NCBI GenBank assembly: GCA_026129405.1 | Contig: JAHCID010000001.1 | Span: 1,581,237-1,645,236, forward strand | Direction: 5' to 3' | Length of the DNA stretch: 64,000 nt | Source of the DNA: a bacterium | GTDB taxonomy: Bacteria > Desulfobacterota > Binatia > DP-6 | Part shown: piece after piece, positions 32,365 to 42,157 of the stretch | How positions within the stretch are numbered: position 1 is the stretch's first letter | How the letters are laid out: each line of letters begins with the position of its first letter | Program-made: the position numbers and the translations under genes | Notes under the pieces: generated by a model | The model's database searches: none | Seen by the model: the letters and a program-made list of their open reading frames with translations, nothing else | What the model was told of the DNA's origin: nothing

Positions 32365-33399
32365 TCAGCGGCCGCCCTTGCCCGCGCCCTGCTGCTGGCG
32401 GATGCGCTCGAGCGCGCCGTCGCGACGCCACATGAAGCAGGAGTCGGGGAGGGCGGTGAGGCCGGGATGGCGCGGCGTGGCGCGTACCTTCTCGTGCCAC
32501 GCGTCGGGATGCGCGGCGCGGCACTGGACGAGCGCGGGCGGCAGCATCGCGAGGGCGTCGCGCCAGGGCGCGGCCTCGGGGCCGTCGCCGAGCCCGGTGG
32601 CGATCGCGGCTGCGGCGCCGCGGGCGAGGCCGATGCCGGCGAGCGGGGCGAGCAGGGTCGCGCGATCGGTCCACGGCTCGGCGGTGAAGCGTGCGGCGGT
32701 GCGCAGACGCTCGGCCCCCGTGATCGCGGCGAGCGTGCCGGGCCAGAGGTCGGCGTCGACGCGGGCGGCCAGCTCGTGCAGGCGCGCGAAGCGCTCGGGG
32801 GCGAGGGCGTCGGCCGGCGCGTCGTTCCAGTCGAGGTCGGCGAGGCGCACGGCGACGGCGACGCGGCCCGCCGTCTCCTCGTGCGCGTCGAAGACGACGT
32901 CGCGCCGCCAGAGCGGCCGCGGCGCCGCGTGCGCGGCCCCCGGCGGGCGGCGGGCGAGGCCGGCACGCAGCGCGGCGTCCATGAAGAGCCCGAGCGTGAC
33001 GAGGTGCGAGCAGCCGAGGGGGCCGCCGATCTGCTCGCGCAGCGCCGCCGAGAGCGGCCGGCCGAGCGGCGTCGCGCCGAGCGCCGTCAGGCGGCCGAGC
33101 GGATCACGGCAGCTCTCGCCGCCGGTCTCGGCCGTGGCCTCGAACGCCACCGTCGGCTGCACGGGGCGCCAGCCCACGACGGTGCCGGCGGCCGCGTCGA
33201 CCGTCCACGCCAGCTCCATGTGATGGATGATGCCCATCCCCTGCATGCTGCCGCCGACGGGGAGGAAGCCGCGCGTGCGCAGATCGAGCAGGCTGCCGCG
33301 CACGTCGAGCGTGCCGTCGGGCGCGAGCGTCGCCGTGACGCTCTGGGCGCGGACGTGGACCGGCTCGCCGCCCGGCTCGGGCCGTCCCGGAGTCGTCAT
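32365..33399 (-). CDS. DUF2889-type protein
   Basis: 344 residues. The N-terminal half fits the DUF2889 pattern: DGTLDVRGSLLDLRTRGF, then IHHMELAWTVDAAAGTV and GPLGCSHLVTLGLFMDAAL. The C-terminal half (LADLDWNDAPADALAPERFARLHELAARVDADLWPGTL...) is mostly helical. DUF2889 proteins are unassigned. A six-base gap to the serine hydrolase gene upstream suggests cotranscription. No signal peptide, so cytoplasmic. Confidence 0.7.
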   Translation of the reverse strand: MTTPGRPEPGGEPVHVRAQSVTATLAPDGTLDVRGSLLDLRTRGFLPVGGSMQGMGIIHHMELAWTVDAAAGTVVGWRPVQPTVAFEATAETGGESCRDPLGRLTALGATPLGRPLSAALREQIGGPLGCSHLVTLGLFMDAALRAGLARRPPGAAHAAPRPLWRRDVVFDAHEETAGRVAVAVRLADLDWNDAPADALAPERFARLHELAARVDADLWPGTLAAITGAERLRTAARFTAEPWTDRATLLAPLAGIGLARGAAAAIATGLGDGPEAAPWRDALAMLPPALVQCRAAHPDAWHEKVRATPRHPGLTALPDSCFMWRRDGALERIRQQQGAGKGGR

Positions 33400-33405
33400 C
33401 GCGGC

Positions 33406-34542
33406 TCAGCGTGCCAGCGCGGCGCAGACGGCGAGCAGCTCGGCGCGGCGCAGGGCGCGGAACACCTTGCGGCCGCGGCCCTCGCTCTCCTGCGTGCGCT
33501 GGAGGGTGATGGCCATGGTCGCGGAGCGGTTGCCGTCGGCGCTCGCGGCGGCGAACTGCGTGTAGCCGAAGGTGTTGCCGGTGTGGCCGTACACCGTCCC
33601 GCAGCGGGTGGCGTAGCGGAACAGCGCGAGGCCCGCGGCGTTGCGGCCCGGCCCGCGCGGCTCGGAGCCGCCGCCGCGCACGAAGCGGCGCTGCTCCGCC
33701 TGCACGGCGGGGCCGAACAGCGCGCCGCCGACGTAGCCGCGGATGAAGCGGTTCAGGTCCGCCGGCGTCGACACGATGCCGCCCGAAGCCCAGGCCCAGC
33801 CGGCGGCGAGGAGCTCGCTCGCGTCGTCGTACGTGCCGTCCTCGAGATCGTAGCCGTGGAGGAACGGCGCCGGCATCGCGGGGCCGACGGGCAGCGAGGT
33901 CGCGACCAGGCCGAGCGGCGCGGCCACCAGGTCGGCGAGCGCCGTCTGGTAGGAGCCTTCGGTCACCGCCTCCGCGATGAGCCCGACGATGATGTTGTCG
34001 GAGTTCGAGTAGTGGTAGCGGCCCTGGTTCTTGAGCGGCGCGTCCTGCACGAAGTCGAGCAGTCGGCGCGGAGGCGGCGCCACGTCGAGCGACTTGCGGA
34101 TCGCGTCCTGTGCGGCCTGCGTGCTGATGAAGTCGGGGACGCCGCTCGTATGGTTCAGGAGCTGGCGCAGCGTGACGCCGTGCCACTGTGCCGGCAGATC
34201 GGGGCGCCGCTGGCCGATCGTATCGTCGAGCCCGAGCCGCCCCTGCTGCACCAGCGACAGCGCGACGGCGCCGCTGAACGCCTTCGTCACGCTGGCGATG
34301 CGCATGTGGTCGGTCGCGACCGGCGGCCGGCCGTCGGCGACGTCGGCGACGCCGGCCGTGTGCACCACGAGGTCGGCGCCGCGCTGGACGAGGGCGATGA
34401 CGCCCGGCGGCCCCTCGCGCATCGCCACGAGCTTCTGGAGCGCGCGATCGAGCGCCGCGTCGGCCCGCGCGGCGGAGGCGGCGCCGGCCGGCGTCGCGAG
34501 GAGGAAGAGGGCGGCGGCCGCGCCGACGACGAAGCGGATCAT
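33406..34542 (-). CDS. Secreted serine beta-lactamase-like hydrolase (class C / PBP fold)
   Basis: 378 residues. Signal peptide 1-22 (MIRFVVGAAAALFLLATPAGA). Catalytic SxxK in RIASVTKAFSGAV, YxN-like motif in YHYSNSDNIIVGL, and an HTG triad in YGHTGNTFGYTQF replacing the usual KTG. RQLLNHTSGVPDF is typical of class C-like esterases and D-alanyl-D-alanine carboxypeptidases. The protein probably acts in the periplasm on peptidoglycan peptides or esters; it is not necessarily a resistance enzyme. Start at 34542 chosen for the signal peptide. Confidence 0.9.
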   Translation of the reverse strand: MIRFVVGAAAALFLLATPAGAASAARADAALDRALQKLVAMREGPPGVIALVQRGADLVVHTAGVADVADGRPPVATDHMRIASVTKAFSGAVALSLVQQGRLGLDDTIGQRRPDLPAQWHGVTLRQLLNHTSGVPDFISTQAAQDAIRKSLDVAPPPRRLLDFVQDAPLKNQGRYHYSNSDNIIVGLIAEAVTEGSYQTALADLVAAPLGLVATSLPVGPAMPAPFLHGYDLEDGTYDDASELLAAGWAWASGGIVSTPADLNRFIRGYVGGALFGPAVQAEQRRFVRGGGSEPRGPGRNAAGLALFRYATRCGTVYGHTGNTFGYTQFAAASADGNRSATMAITLQRTQESEGRGRKVFRALRRAELLAVCAALAR

Positions 34543-34588
34543 CCCGCTCGTTGTCCCGATTCGCGCCGATGCGGTCAAACCGCGCCGC

Positions 34589-35215
34589 TCAGGACGCCGG
34601 GAGCAGCGCGCCGCGCACGCCACGGACCACGAGGTCGACGCCGATGGCGAGGATCAGGAAGCCGAGGATGCGGTTCATGGCCCCGATCGCGTTGACGCTG
34701 ATCGACCGGACGACGACGTCCGACCAGCGCAGGCACACCCAGGTGAGAAGCCCCAGCGCCACGAAGCCGGCGAGGTAGCCGCCGTACGCCAGCGGCGTGT
34801 TGCCGTAGGACACGAGCCCGACGGCGAGGCTCATGGCCCCGGGGCCGGAGAGGATCGGCGTCGCCATCGGCGTGAGGGAGATGTCGTCCTTGTCCTGCGC
34901 CGCCTCGTGCTCGCGCGCCGTCACGCGGCTGTCGTTGCCGAGCATGGCCCAGGCGGTGCGCGCGACGAGGACGCCGCCGGCGATGCGCAGGTCGTTCAGC
35001 GTGATGCCGAAGAAGGTGAGGATGTACTCGCCCGCGAGCAGCGCGATGACGAGGATCAGGACCGCGTAGAGCGAGGACTTGAGGGCCTGCCGATGGCGGT
35101 AGCCCGCGGAGTCGTCCTGGGTGAGGGCGTAGAACATCGGCGCGTGTCCGATGGGGTTCAGCATCGGGAACATGGCTGCGAAGGAGATGCCGAAGGCGGT
35201 GGCGAACTCGTGCAT
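34589..35215 (-). CDS. MarC-family inner membrane protein
   Basis: 208 residues. MarC signature: FPMLNPIGHAPMFYALT in the first helix hairpin and PILSGPGAMSLAVGL in the second half, six transmembrane helices in all, with NRILGFLILAIGVDLVV at the end. I chose ATG 35215 over 35227 because AAGGAGCCG directly precedes it, the same ribosome-site arrangement as at the K+ channel gene. MarC proteins have no established transport substrate; a link to multiple antibiotic resistance was not upheld. Confidence 0.92.
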   Translation of the reverse strand: MHEFATAFGISFAAMFPMLNPIGHAPMFYALTQDDSAGYRHRQALKSSLYAVLILVIALLAGEYILTFFGITLNDLRIAGGVLVARTAWAMLGNDSRVTAREHEAAQDKDDISLTPMATPILSGPGAMSLAVGLVSYGNTPLAYGGYLAGFVALGLLTWVCLRWSDVVVRSISVNAIGAMNRILGFLILAIGVDLVVRGVRGALLPAS

Positions 35216-35286
35216 CGGCTCCTTCATGGCACACCCGCGGGCGCGCTTTCACGCCGGCCCCGGCCGCACGTGCTAGGACCGAGGTC

Positions 35287-35772
35287 ATGGTGGTCGTGGT
35301 CATGGGACCCGCGGGGGCGGGCAAGACGACGGTGGGGCGGCGTCTCGCCGAGACGCTCGGCTGGGCGTTCCACGACGGCGACGACGTCCACCCCGCGGCC
35401 AACGTCGCGAAGATGCGCCGCGGCGAGCCGCTCACCGACGCCGACCGCGCCGGCTGGCTCGCGGCGCTGCACGAGCTCATCGCCGCGCTCGGCGCGCGCG
35501 GCGCCGACGCCGTCCTCGCCTGCTCGGCCCTGCGCGCGGCCCATCGCGACGTCCTCGCCGGCGGGCGCGACGACGTCCGCTTCGTCTACCTGCGCGTTCC
35601 CCCCGACGAGCTGCGCCGCCGGCTCGAGGCGCGGCGCGGGCACTACATGCACGCGGACCTGCTGCCGAGCCAGCTCGCGACCCTCGAGGAGCCGGGCGAC
35701 GCGATCACGCTCGACGGCACCCGCCCGCCGGACGAGCTCGCCGCCGCGATCCGTGCGGCGCTCGCGAGCTAG
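35287..35772 (+). CDS. gntK: Gluconokinase
   Basis: 161 residues. Walker A GPAGAGKTT (~residues 7-15), FHDGDDVHPAANVAKMRRGEPLTDADRAGWL with the substrate-binding DGDD.H and GEPLTDADR motifs of GntK, then CSALRAAHRDVL and GHYMHADLLPSQLATLEEP. It phosphorylates gluconate to 6-phosphogluconate, feeding the 6-phosphogluconate dehydrogenase encoded about 5 kb away. Divergent from the MarC gene. An ATG at 35302 is a possible later start. Confidence 0.93.
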   Translation: MVVVVMGPAGAGKTTVGRRLAETLGWAFHDGDDVHPAANVAKMRRGEPLTDADRAGWLAALHELIAALGARGADAVLACSALRAAHRDVLAGGRDDVRFVYLRVPPDELRRRLEARRGHYMHADLLPSQLATLEEPGDAITLDGTRPPDELAAAIRAALAS

Positions 35773-35777
35773 TGGGA

Positions 35778-36971
35778 CTAGGTCCGCACGCGACCCTTCC
35801 AGCGCAGGAACGGCCGCTCGATCACGCGGTAGCACAGCGTCGACCAGAGGATCACGACCAGGCTGAGCGCCGCGAAGGCCAGCACGCCGGACGGTTCCCA
35901 CCCGGCCGCCGCGCCGCGCCACTGCCTGCGGACGAACCTCAGCCCGAAGGTCAGGATCGGCATGTGGGAGAGGTAGATCGAGTACGAGACGATGCCGAGG
36001 CCGACGAGCGGCCGGCTCGTCACCAGGGCGCGCAGGCGCAGCGGCGCGACCAGCACGAGGAGCAGGACGGCCGCCCAGCAGGCGCCCTCGGGCGCGTGCC
36101 ACAGAAGGCGTGGCGGCAGGTCCCAGCGTAGCGTCGGCGGGCGCAACGTCACCTGGAGCACGAGCGCGAGCACCACGAGGACGGCGAGCAACGCGACGTC
36201 GGCGCCGCCGCGGCGCAGCCACGGCACGCCGGCGAGCCGCGCGCGCAGCGTGGCGCCGTGCCGGTAGTACAGCCAGGCGGCGCCGATTCCGGCGAGGAAG
36301 AGCCAGCCCCGGCCGAACACCGAGAGCCCGAGCCGGTAGGCCGCGAACCCCTCCCGGGGCAGCAGCGGGTTCCAGGTCCAGGTCGCGTACGCCACCACGT
36401 AGGCGAGCAGCAACGCGCCGCCGACGGCGCGCCCGCGCGGGCTCTTCAGCGCGAGCGGTAGGAAGGGCAGCAGGAGGTAGAACTGCGCCTCGGTGGCGAG
36501 GCTCCACATGCCGATCGTGAACGGCGGCATCATCTCGAACGTGGGCAGGACGCCGGTCGCGAAGGTGAGATAGGGAACCGCACGCAGCAGGTCGGCCGGC
36601 TCGCGCATGGTCGCGAGCGTGCCGACGAGGACGGCGGTGAGGTAGAGCGGCAGGATGCGCAGCGCGCGCCGCGCCGCGTAGCGCCGACGGTCGACGCGCG
36701 GTCCGCCGCTGCCCTCGACGAGGAAGGGGCGGGCGAGGAGGAAGCCGCTCAGCACGAAGAAGAGCGAGACGCCGGTGTGGCCGGCCTGCACGAAGGCGAG
36801 CGGCAGATCGGTGAGCGCGGGCGGCGCCTCCTTGCCGAGGGCGCGCGGCAGGCGGATCAGGCGGTCGGCGTGGAAGACGTAGACGAGCAGCACGGCGATG
36901 CCGCGCAGGCCTTCGAGCTCGGGCACGTAGCCGAGCCGCGTCTCGGCACGGGGGATCGGGGAGGCGGGCAC
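35778..36971 (-). CDS. Acyltransferase-3 (OafA-type) membrane O-acyltransferase
   Basis: 397 residues. YVPELEGLRGIAVLLVYVFHA carries the conserved E-LRG-A and FHA motif of acyltransferase-3 proteins; GVSLFFVLSGFLLARPFL follows, then Arg-rich loops (RRYAARRALRILPLYLT) and about ten transmembrane helices. These inner-membrane enzymes O-acylate sugars of LPS, capsule or exported glycans. The gene ends 5 bp from the gluconokinase stop (convergent). It may modify the same surface glycan served by the 25.6-32 kb operon, but nothing links them directly. Confidence 0.92.
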   Translation of the reverse strand: MPASPIPRAETRLGYVPELEGLRGIAVLLVYVFHADRLIRLPRALGKEAPPALTDLPLAFVQAGHTGVSLFFVLSGFLLARPFLVEGSGGPRVDRRRYAARRALRILPLYLTAVLVGTLATMREPADLLRAVPYLTFATGVLPTFEMMPPFTIGMWSLATEAQFYLLLPFLPLALKSPRGRAVGGALLLAYVVAYATWTWNPLLPREGFAAYRLGLSVFGRGWLFLAGIGAAWLYYRHGATLRARLAGVPWLRRGGADVALLAVLVVLALVLQVTLRPPTLRWDLPPRLLWHAPEGACWAAVLLLVLVAPLRLRALVTSRPLVGLGIVSYSIYLSHMPILTFGLRFVRRQWRGAAAGWEPSGVLAFAALSLVVILWSTLCYRVIERPFLRWKGRVRT

Positions 36972-37127
36972 GGTCGGCCACCATACCAGATGGGCGGCGC
37001 CGGTCCTGCATCGCGCCTGTGCCTTGCGTGCGGCCCCGCCCGCGTGTCAGGGGCTCGCCAGCATGCGCGCTGGCGACGCACGGCGGGAGATCGTGCTCGC
37101 GACCCGCGAGCGCTCCAGGGCCGTCGC

Positions 37128-38429
37128 GTGAGCCGCCGCGGCGTCCCGGCGCGCCTGCTGCTCGCATGCCTGCTCGCGCTCGCTGGGACCGCCCGGGCGG
37201 ACGACTGGCGCACACGGGCGACGCTCCTCGGCGATCCGGGCGGCGTGCGCTCGGCGCTCGAGCACCGCGGCATCGAGGTGGAGGCGTCGACGATCGTCGA
37301 GGCGCTGGGCAACCCCGCCGGCGGCCGGCGGCAGGGGTTCACGGCCGTGACCTCGAACGGCATCGACCTCGCCCTCGACCTCGAGCGCCTCGCCGGCGCA
37401 CGTGGGCTCAGCTTCCACCTCTCGGGCGCCTGGCGCACGGGCCAGAGCCTGTCGGGCAAGTACATCGGCAACGTCTTCACGGTGCAGCAGGAGTTCGGCA
37501 ACGAGACGATCCGTCTCTACGCACTGGCGCTCGAGCAGTCGCTGTGGAGCGACCGGCTGAACGTGGTCGCGGGCCGGCTCGGCGTCGGCGACGACTTCGC
37601 GACCTCGCCGCTCGTCTGCCTGTTCGTCTCCAACGGCATCTGCGGCAACCCGATCTCGATCCCGCTCGACGATCCGTCGTTCACGACCTACCCGGTTTCG
37701 AGCTGGGGGCTGCGCGCGCGCGGCAACCCGCTGCCGAGCTGGTACGCGCAGGCGGGCGTCTACGAAGCGGACGCGGCGCTGGCGGCGAACGACACGCACG
37801 GCATCGCCTTCGCCCTGCCCGACGCCGCCGGCGTGCTGGTGCTCGGCGAGGGCGGCTGGAAGCGGCCCGGAACCGCGCCGCTCGGCCGCGTCGCGGTGGG
37901 ACTGTGGTGGGACAGCAGCGACTTCGACGACCTCGAAGCCGACACCCAGGGTCGTCCGTTCGCCCGCACCGGCCGGCCCGCGCGCGTACATGCGGGCAAC
38001 CGCGGCCTGTACGCGATCGCCGAGCACACGCTCTGGCAGGAGCCCGGCGGCGCCGCCGCCGAGGGCATCGCGGCGTTCACCATGGCGACGTTCGCCCCCG
38101 ACGACCGCAACCGGGTGCCGTTCTTCTGGGACGCGGGCATCGTCTGGCGCGGCCTCGTGCCCGGCCGCGCCGACGACGTGCTCGTCGTCGGCGGCATGTA
38201 CGGCACGTTCAGCGACGCGCTGGCCGACACGCAGCGCATCCGCCGCGCGCAGGGACGGCGGCTCGATCCACCGCAGTCGTGGGAAGCGGTCGTCGAGCTG
38301 GGCTACTGGATCCAGGTGACGGGCTGGCTCCAGATCCAGCCCGACCTGCAATACGTCGCACGCCCGGGCGGCACGGGTGCGATCCGCAACGCGCTCGCGC
38401 TCGGCGCGCAGGTGGTGGTGACGTACTGA
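37128..38429 (+). CDS. OprB-type carbohydrate-selective porin
   Basis: 433 residues from GTG 37128; signal peptide RRGVPARLLLACLLALAGTARA. The N-terminal DDWRTRATLLGDPGGVRSALEHRGIEVEASTIVEALGN, and the later GLSFHLSGAWRTGQSLSGKYIGNVFTVQQEFG, RLYALALEQSLW, VVAGRLGVGDDFATSPL and WLQIQPDLQYVARPGG, follow the outer-membrane OprB family (16-strand barrel). The last residue is Tyr, acceptable for outer-membrane insertion. It should pass glucose or related sugars into the periplasm, agreeing with gluconokinase and the pentose-phosphate genes nearby. Ends stop-to-stop with the next gene (TGATCA). Confidence 0.9.
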   Translation: MSRRGVPARLLLACLLALAGTARADDWRTRATLLGDPGGVRSALEHRGIEVEASTIVEALGNPAGGRRQGFTAVTSNGIDLALDLERLAGARGLSFHLSGAWRTGQSLSGKYIGNVFTVQQEFGNETIRLYALALEQSLWSDRLNVVAGRLGVGDDFATSPLVCLFVSNGICGNPISIPLDDPSFTTYPVSSWGLRARGNPLPSWYAQAGVYEADAALAANDTHGIAFALPDAAGVLVLGEGGWKRPGTAPLGRVAVGLWWDSSDFDDLEADTQGRPFARTGRPARVHAGNRGLYAIAEHTLWQEPGGAAAEGIAAFTMATFAPDDRNRVPFFWDAGIVWRGLVPGRADDVLVVGGMYGTFSDALADTQRIRRAQGRRLDPPQSWEAVVELGYWIQVTGWLQIQPDLQYVARPGGTGAIRNALALGAQVVVTY

Positions 38430-39014
38430 TCAGCGCGCCGGATAGTTCCACGAGGCGATCGCGCGCGTGTCGCGCTCCCAGCCGAGCACGCTCACCGACG
38501 CCGTGTTCATGAGGAAGTGGCGGCCGTTGATCGCCGGCATCTCGAGCCAGCGCGCGGCGAGGATGCGCAGCTGGTGTGCATGGCCGAAGAGCGCGACCTC
38601 TCCCCCGACGGTGGCGCAGCGGGCGATCACGCGGTCGGCGCGCGCGCCGACCTGATCGGCGGTCTCGCCTCCGGGCGGGCCGTCGTCCCAGATGAGCCAG
38701 CCGGGATGCGTGCGCCGGAACTCGTCCGTGGTCTTCCCTTCGACCTCGCCGTAGTCCCACTCCGCGAGGTCGGGCTCGACCTGCGCCACGGCGCCGTAGC
38801 CGGCGAGCTCGCAGGTCCGGCGCGCGCGGGCGAGCGGGCTCGTCAGGACGAGCGCGAAGGTGCGGCCGGCGAGGTACGCGTGCACGGCGCGGGCGTGCTC
38901 CTCGCCGAGGTCCGTGAGCGGGATGTCGGTGCGGCCGGTGTGCTGGCGGGACGCGGTCCAGGCCGTCTCGCCGTGGCGGATCAGCCAGACCGCGTGCGGG
39001 CGCGGGTCGCTCAC
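38430..39014 (-). CDS. Histidine phosphatase (phosphoglycerate-mutase-like)
   Basis: 194 residues from GTG 39014, overlapping the glucose-6-phosphate dehydrogenase stop (GTGA). [33 protein letters not shown] has the catalytic RHG motif and [20 protein letters not shown], then [17 protein letters not shown] and the second His in [17 protein letters not shown] complete the catalytic set. Such proteins dephosphorylate sugar phosphates, nucleotides or bisphosphoglycerate. Co-location after zwf and gnd suggests a sugar-phosphate substrate or a control point of the pathway. Confidence 0.92.
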   Translation of the reverse strand: MSDPRPHAVWLIRHGETAWTASRQHTGRTDIPLTDLGEEHARAVHAYLAGRTFALVLTSPLARARRTCELAGYGAVAQVEPDLAEWDYGEVEGKTTDEFRRTHPGWLIWDDGPPGGETADQVGARADRVIARCATVGGEVALFGHAHQLRILAARWLEMPAINGRHFLMNTASVSVLGWERDTRAIASWNYPAR

Positions 39015-40420
39015 CGGATCACGCAGGCCGTTTCGGTTGCCTCCGGGGCGTGCCATCCGCCGACCGGCGCGGCCAACGCGTCGGCCTGCGACGGGCCCCA
39101 GCTGCCGGGTGCGTAGGGAAGCACCGGCGCGGCATCGCCGAGGATCGGGTCGACGATGCGCCACGCCTCCTCGACGCCGTCCTCGCGCGCGAAGAGGGTG
39201 GCGTCGCCGTCCATGGCGTCGCCGAGCAGACGCTCGTAGGCGTCCATCTCGTCGCCGTCGGGCTTGTTGCAGAACGAGAGCTCCATGCTCTCGCCGACCA
39301 TGCCCTCGCCGGGCTTCTTCACCCGCGCGCCGAGCGCGATCGCGACGTCCGGGCTCAGGCGGAAACGCACGTAGTTCGGCGCCGGCGCATGCTCGTGGAA
39401 GATCACCGGGGGCGCCGGGTGGAAGGTCACCTTCACCTCGGTGGTCGTCACCGGCAGCGACTTGCCGGCGCGGATGAGGAACGGCACGCCGGTCCAGCGC
39501 CACGAGTCGACCCAGACGCGCACGGCGGCGAAGGTCTCGACCGTGGAGTTGGGGGCGACGCCGGCCTCCTTGCGGTAGCCGTCGAACTGGCCGCGCACGA
39601 GGTCGCCGGGGCCGAGCGTACGGATGTTGCGGAAGACGGTGACCTGCTGGTCGCGGATGGCCTCGGCGTACGTGCCCGCGGGCGGCTCCATCGCGAGGAA
39701 GCCCACCACCTGGAGGAGGTGGTTCTGGACGACGTCACGGATGGCACCGGCCTCTTCGTAGAACTTGCCGCGGCCCTGGACGCCGAAGTCCTCGGCCATC
39801 GTGATCTGCACCGAGGCGACGTGGTGGCGGTTCCAGATCGGCTCCAGCATCGCGTTCGCGAAGCGGAAGTAGAGGAGGTTCTGGACCGGCTCCTTCCCGA
39901 GATAATGGTCGATGCGGAAGACCGACGGCTCGGGGAAGACGCTGTGGATCACCTGGTTCAGCTCGCGCGCCGAGGCGAGGTCGCGGCCGAACGGCTTCTC
40001 GATGATGACCCGTGCGCCCGCGGCACAGCCGGTGCTGCCGAGGTGCTGCACCACGATCGGGAACATGCTGGGCGGGATCGCGAGGTAGTAGGCCGGCCGC
40101 TTGCAGCCGTCGAGCGCGGTGTGGAGCCGCTCGAACGTCTGCTGCTCCTGGTAGGCGCCGTCGACGTAGCGCATCTGGCGGCACAGCTCGTCGACGAAGC
40201 CCTGCTCCGCGTCCTGCACGTGCTCCTTGATGCTGGCGCGGGCACGGTCCTGGAGCTTCTCGAGGCTCCACCCGGAGCGCGCCACGCCGAGCACCTTCAT
40301 GGTGAGGTGGCCGCGGCGCGCCATGTGGTAGAGCGCCGGGAAGATCTTCTTGTAGGCGAGATCGCCGGTGATGCCGAAGAACACCAGCGCGTCGGAGCGC
40401 CGATCCTGGGAGTCCGTCAC
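39011..40420 (-). CDS. zwf: Glucose-6-phosphate 1-dehydrogenase
   Basis: 469 residues from GTG 40420, overlapping the gnd stop. The NADP-site motif is [17 protein letters not shown] (GxTGDLA/xx), the substrate motif is [17 protein letters not shown] with the catalytic His near residue 171, and [13 protein letters not shown] gives the glucose-6-phosphate-binding Lys. The C-terminal half ([35 protein letters not shown]) is typical. It catalyses glucose-6-phosphate plus NAD(P)+ to 6-phosphogluconolactone. Length close to the bacterial norm (~490); no lactonase gene is next to it in this window. Confidence 0.96.
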   Translation of the reverse strand: MTDSQDRRSDALVFFGITGDLAYKKIFPALYHMARRGHLTMKVLGVARSGWSLEKLQDRARASIKEHVQDAEQGFVDELCRQMRYVDGAYQEQQTFERLHTALDGCKRPAYYLAIPPSMFPIVVQHLGSTGCAAGARVIIEKPFGRDLASARELNQVIHSVFPEPSVFRIDHYLGKEPVQNLLYFRFANAMLEPIWNRHHVASVQITMAEDFGVQGRGKFYEEAGAIRDVVQNHLLQVVGFLAMEPPAGTYAEAIRDQQVTVFRNIRTLGPGDLVRGQFDGYRKEAGVAPNSTVETFAAVRVWVDSWRWTGVPFLIRAGKSLPVTTTEVKVTFHPAPPVIFHEHAPAPNYVRFRLSPDVAIALGARVKKPGEGMVGESMELSFCNKPDGDEMDAYERLLGDAMDGDATLFAREDGVEEAWRIVDPILGDAAPVLPYAPGSWGPSQADALAAPVGGWHAPEATETACVIR

Positions 40421-41430
40421 TTGGCCTTCTCCGCGTGGCCGCCGAACTCCCAGCGCATGGCCGAGAGCAGGCGGTCGGCATAGTCGGCGGCGCCGCGCGA
40501 GCTGAAGCGCGCGAACAGCGACGCCGCGAGCACCGGCGCGGGCACACCCTCGTCGATCGCGGCGTCGAGCGTCCAGCGGCCCTCGCCCGAATCGGACACG
40601 CGGCCCTCGAACTTCGAGAGGCTCGCGTCGCCGACGAGGGCCGCCGCGGTGAGATCGAGCAGCCACGACGCGACCACGCTGCCGCGCCGCCACACCTCGG
40701 CGATCTCCGGCAGGTCGAGGTCGTACTGGTAGAACTCGGGCTCGCGCAGCGGCGTGGTCTCGGCGTCCTTCTCGCGCTCGGTCTTGCCGGCGTTGGCGTG
40801 GCGCAGGACGTTCAGGCCCTCGGCGTAGGCGGCCATGAGGCCGTACTCGATGCCGTTGTGGACCATCTTGACGAAGTGGCCGGCGCCGGACGGCCCGCAG
40901 TGGAGGTAGCCTTCCTCCGCCGTGCCCCTGTTCGCCGGGCGATCGGGCGTGCGGTCGATCGAGCCCACGCCGGGCGCGAGCGTCCTGAAGAGCGGATCGA
41001 GCCGCTGCACGACGGCCGTCTCGCCGCCGATCATGAGGCAGTAGCCGCGATCGAGGCCCCAGACGCCGCCGCTCGTGCCGCAGTCGACGTAGTGGATGCC
41101 GCTCGGGGCGAGCCGCTTCGCGCGTAGGACGTCGTCGCGGTAGAACGAGTTGCCGCCGTCGACGACGGTGTCGTCCTTGGCGAGCAGCGGGACGAGCTGG
41201 TCGAGCGTGGAATCGACGACCGCCGCGGGGATCATGAGCCATATCGCGCGCGGCCCGCGGAGCTTCTGGACGAAGTCCGCCAACGACGAGGCGCCGGTGG
41301 CGCCCTCCTTGGCCAGCTCGGCCACGCTGTCCGGCCCGCGATCGAACACGACGCACTCGTGTCCGGCCCGCAGCCACCGTCGCACCATGTTGGCGCCCAT
41401 GCGCCCGAGTCCGATCATCCCGACCTGCAT
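40417..41430 (-). CDS. gnd: 6-phosphogluconate dehydrogenase, short (GndA/YqeC-like) type
   Basis: 337 residues, excellent ribosome site (GAGGAGGAG) before ATG 41430. [20 protein letters not shown] is the Rossmann dinucleotide motif; [12 protein letters not shown] and [24 protein letters not shown] bind substrate; [21 protein letters not shown] holds the catalytic Lys and Asn. The length (~335 rather than ~470) marks the decarboxylating short type, commonly NAD-dependent. It turns 6-phosphogluconate into ribulose-5-phosphate. First gene of the gnd-zwf-phosphatase operon with overlapping stops and starts. Confidence 0.95.
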   Translation of the reverse strand: MQVGMIGLGRMGANMVRRWLRAGHECVVFDRGPDSVAELAKEGATGASSLADFVQKLRGPRAIWLMIPAAVVDSTLDQLVPLLAKDDTVVDGGNSFYRDDVLRAKRLAPSGIHYVDCGTSGGVWGLDRGYCLMIGGETAVVQRLDPLFRTLAPGVGSIDRTPDRPANRGTAEEGYLHCGPSGAGHFVKMVHNGIEYGLMAAYAEGLNVLRHANAGKTEREKDAETTPLREPEFYQYDLDLPEIAEVWRRGSVVASWLLDLTAAALVGDASLSKFEGRVSDSGEGRWTLDAAIDEGVPAPVLAASLFARFSSRGAADYADRLLSAMRWEFGGHAEKAK

Positions 41431-41498
41431 CGCTCTCCTCCTCGTCGTCGCTCGTAGCACGCGCCCCGACCCCGGCCCAGCGGGGTGCGGACGATCGC

Positions 41499-42005
41499 TC
41501 AGGGCCGCGCTGGAAGGATTTCCACCGCGTCCGCGATCACCTGGACGACGGTCTCGTCGCCGCGGATGGCGTCGATCTCGGCGGCGGAACGGCCCGCGTC
41601 CTCGGCCAGATGCCGGCGCTCGGCCTGCGTGACGACGCTCACCTGCGCCGTCCCCTCGACGATCGCCTCGCGGCCGCTCACGTCGAGCGGCACGAAGAAG
41701 GCGTAGTCGCGGAAGCGGACGCGCACCGTCTGGTCGCCGTCGCGCAGCTGGAGCCAGCAGCCGACCTTCTGGCACACGCCGCTGACGGTGCCCGCGACGC
41801 GGACGGGCTTGCCGTCGTGGGCCGGAGCGTCGCCCAGCAGCGCGGGCACCCCGAGCGCGTCGCCGCCCTTCGGGAGCGCCGTGCCGTAGACCTCGCGGCC
41901 GCCGTCCTGCGCCAGCGGCACGGCCTTGCCCATGCGACGCGGCGGGGCGTCGGCGGCCAGGGCGGGGAGGGCGGCGAGCAGGAGGACGGCGGCGGCGGCG
42001 CGCAC
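41499..42005 (-). CDS. DUF4920-type exported protein
   Basis: 168 residues with signal peptide ([17 protein letters not shown]). The core [49 protein letters not shown] matches DUF4920 (a VCQ..GCW motif followed by the beta-rich FVPLDVSG end). The protein is small and periplasmic, and its function is unknown; the paired Cys (CQKVGC) might be redox-active. It lies upstream of gnd on the same strand, 68 bp apart, so it may head the same transcript. Confidence 0.8.
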   Translation of the reverse strand: MRAAAAVLLLAALPALAADAPPRRMGKAVPLAQDGGREVYGTALPKGGDALGVPALLGDAPAHDGKPVRVAGTVSGVCQKVGCWLQLRDGDQTVRVRFRDYAFFVPLDVSGREAIVEGTAQVSVVTQAERRHLAEDAGRSAAEIDAIRGDETVVQVIADAVEILPARP

Positions 42006-42157
42006 GGGTCGATGGTGGCCGTGGGCGGGCCATCAGGCAAGCCAGGGAACGCGTCGCGCGCGCGTTCCGGCGATCTGGGCGATGGCGCGCTCGAGCGCCT
42101 GCGGCGGCGGCCCCTCGTGTGACGCGAGCCGTCCGTGAGCCGACGAGCGAGGCGTGC

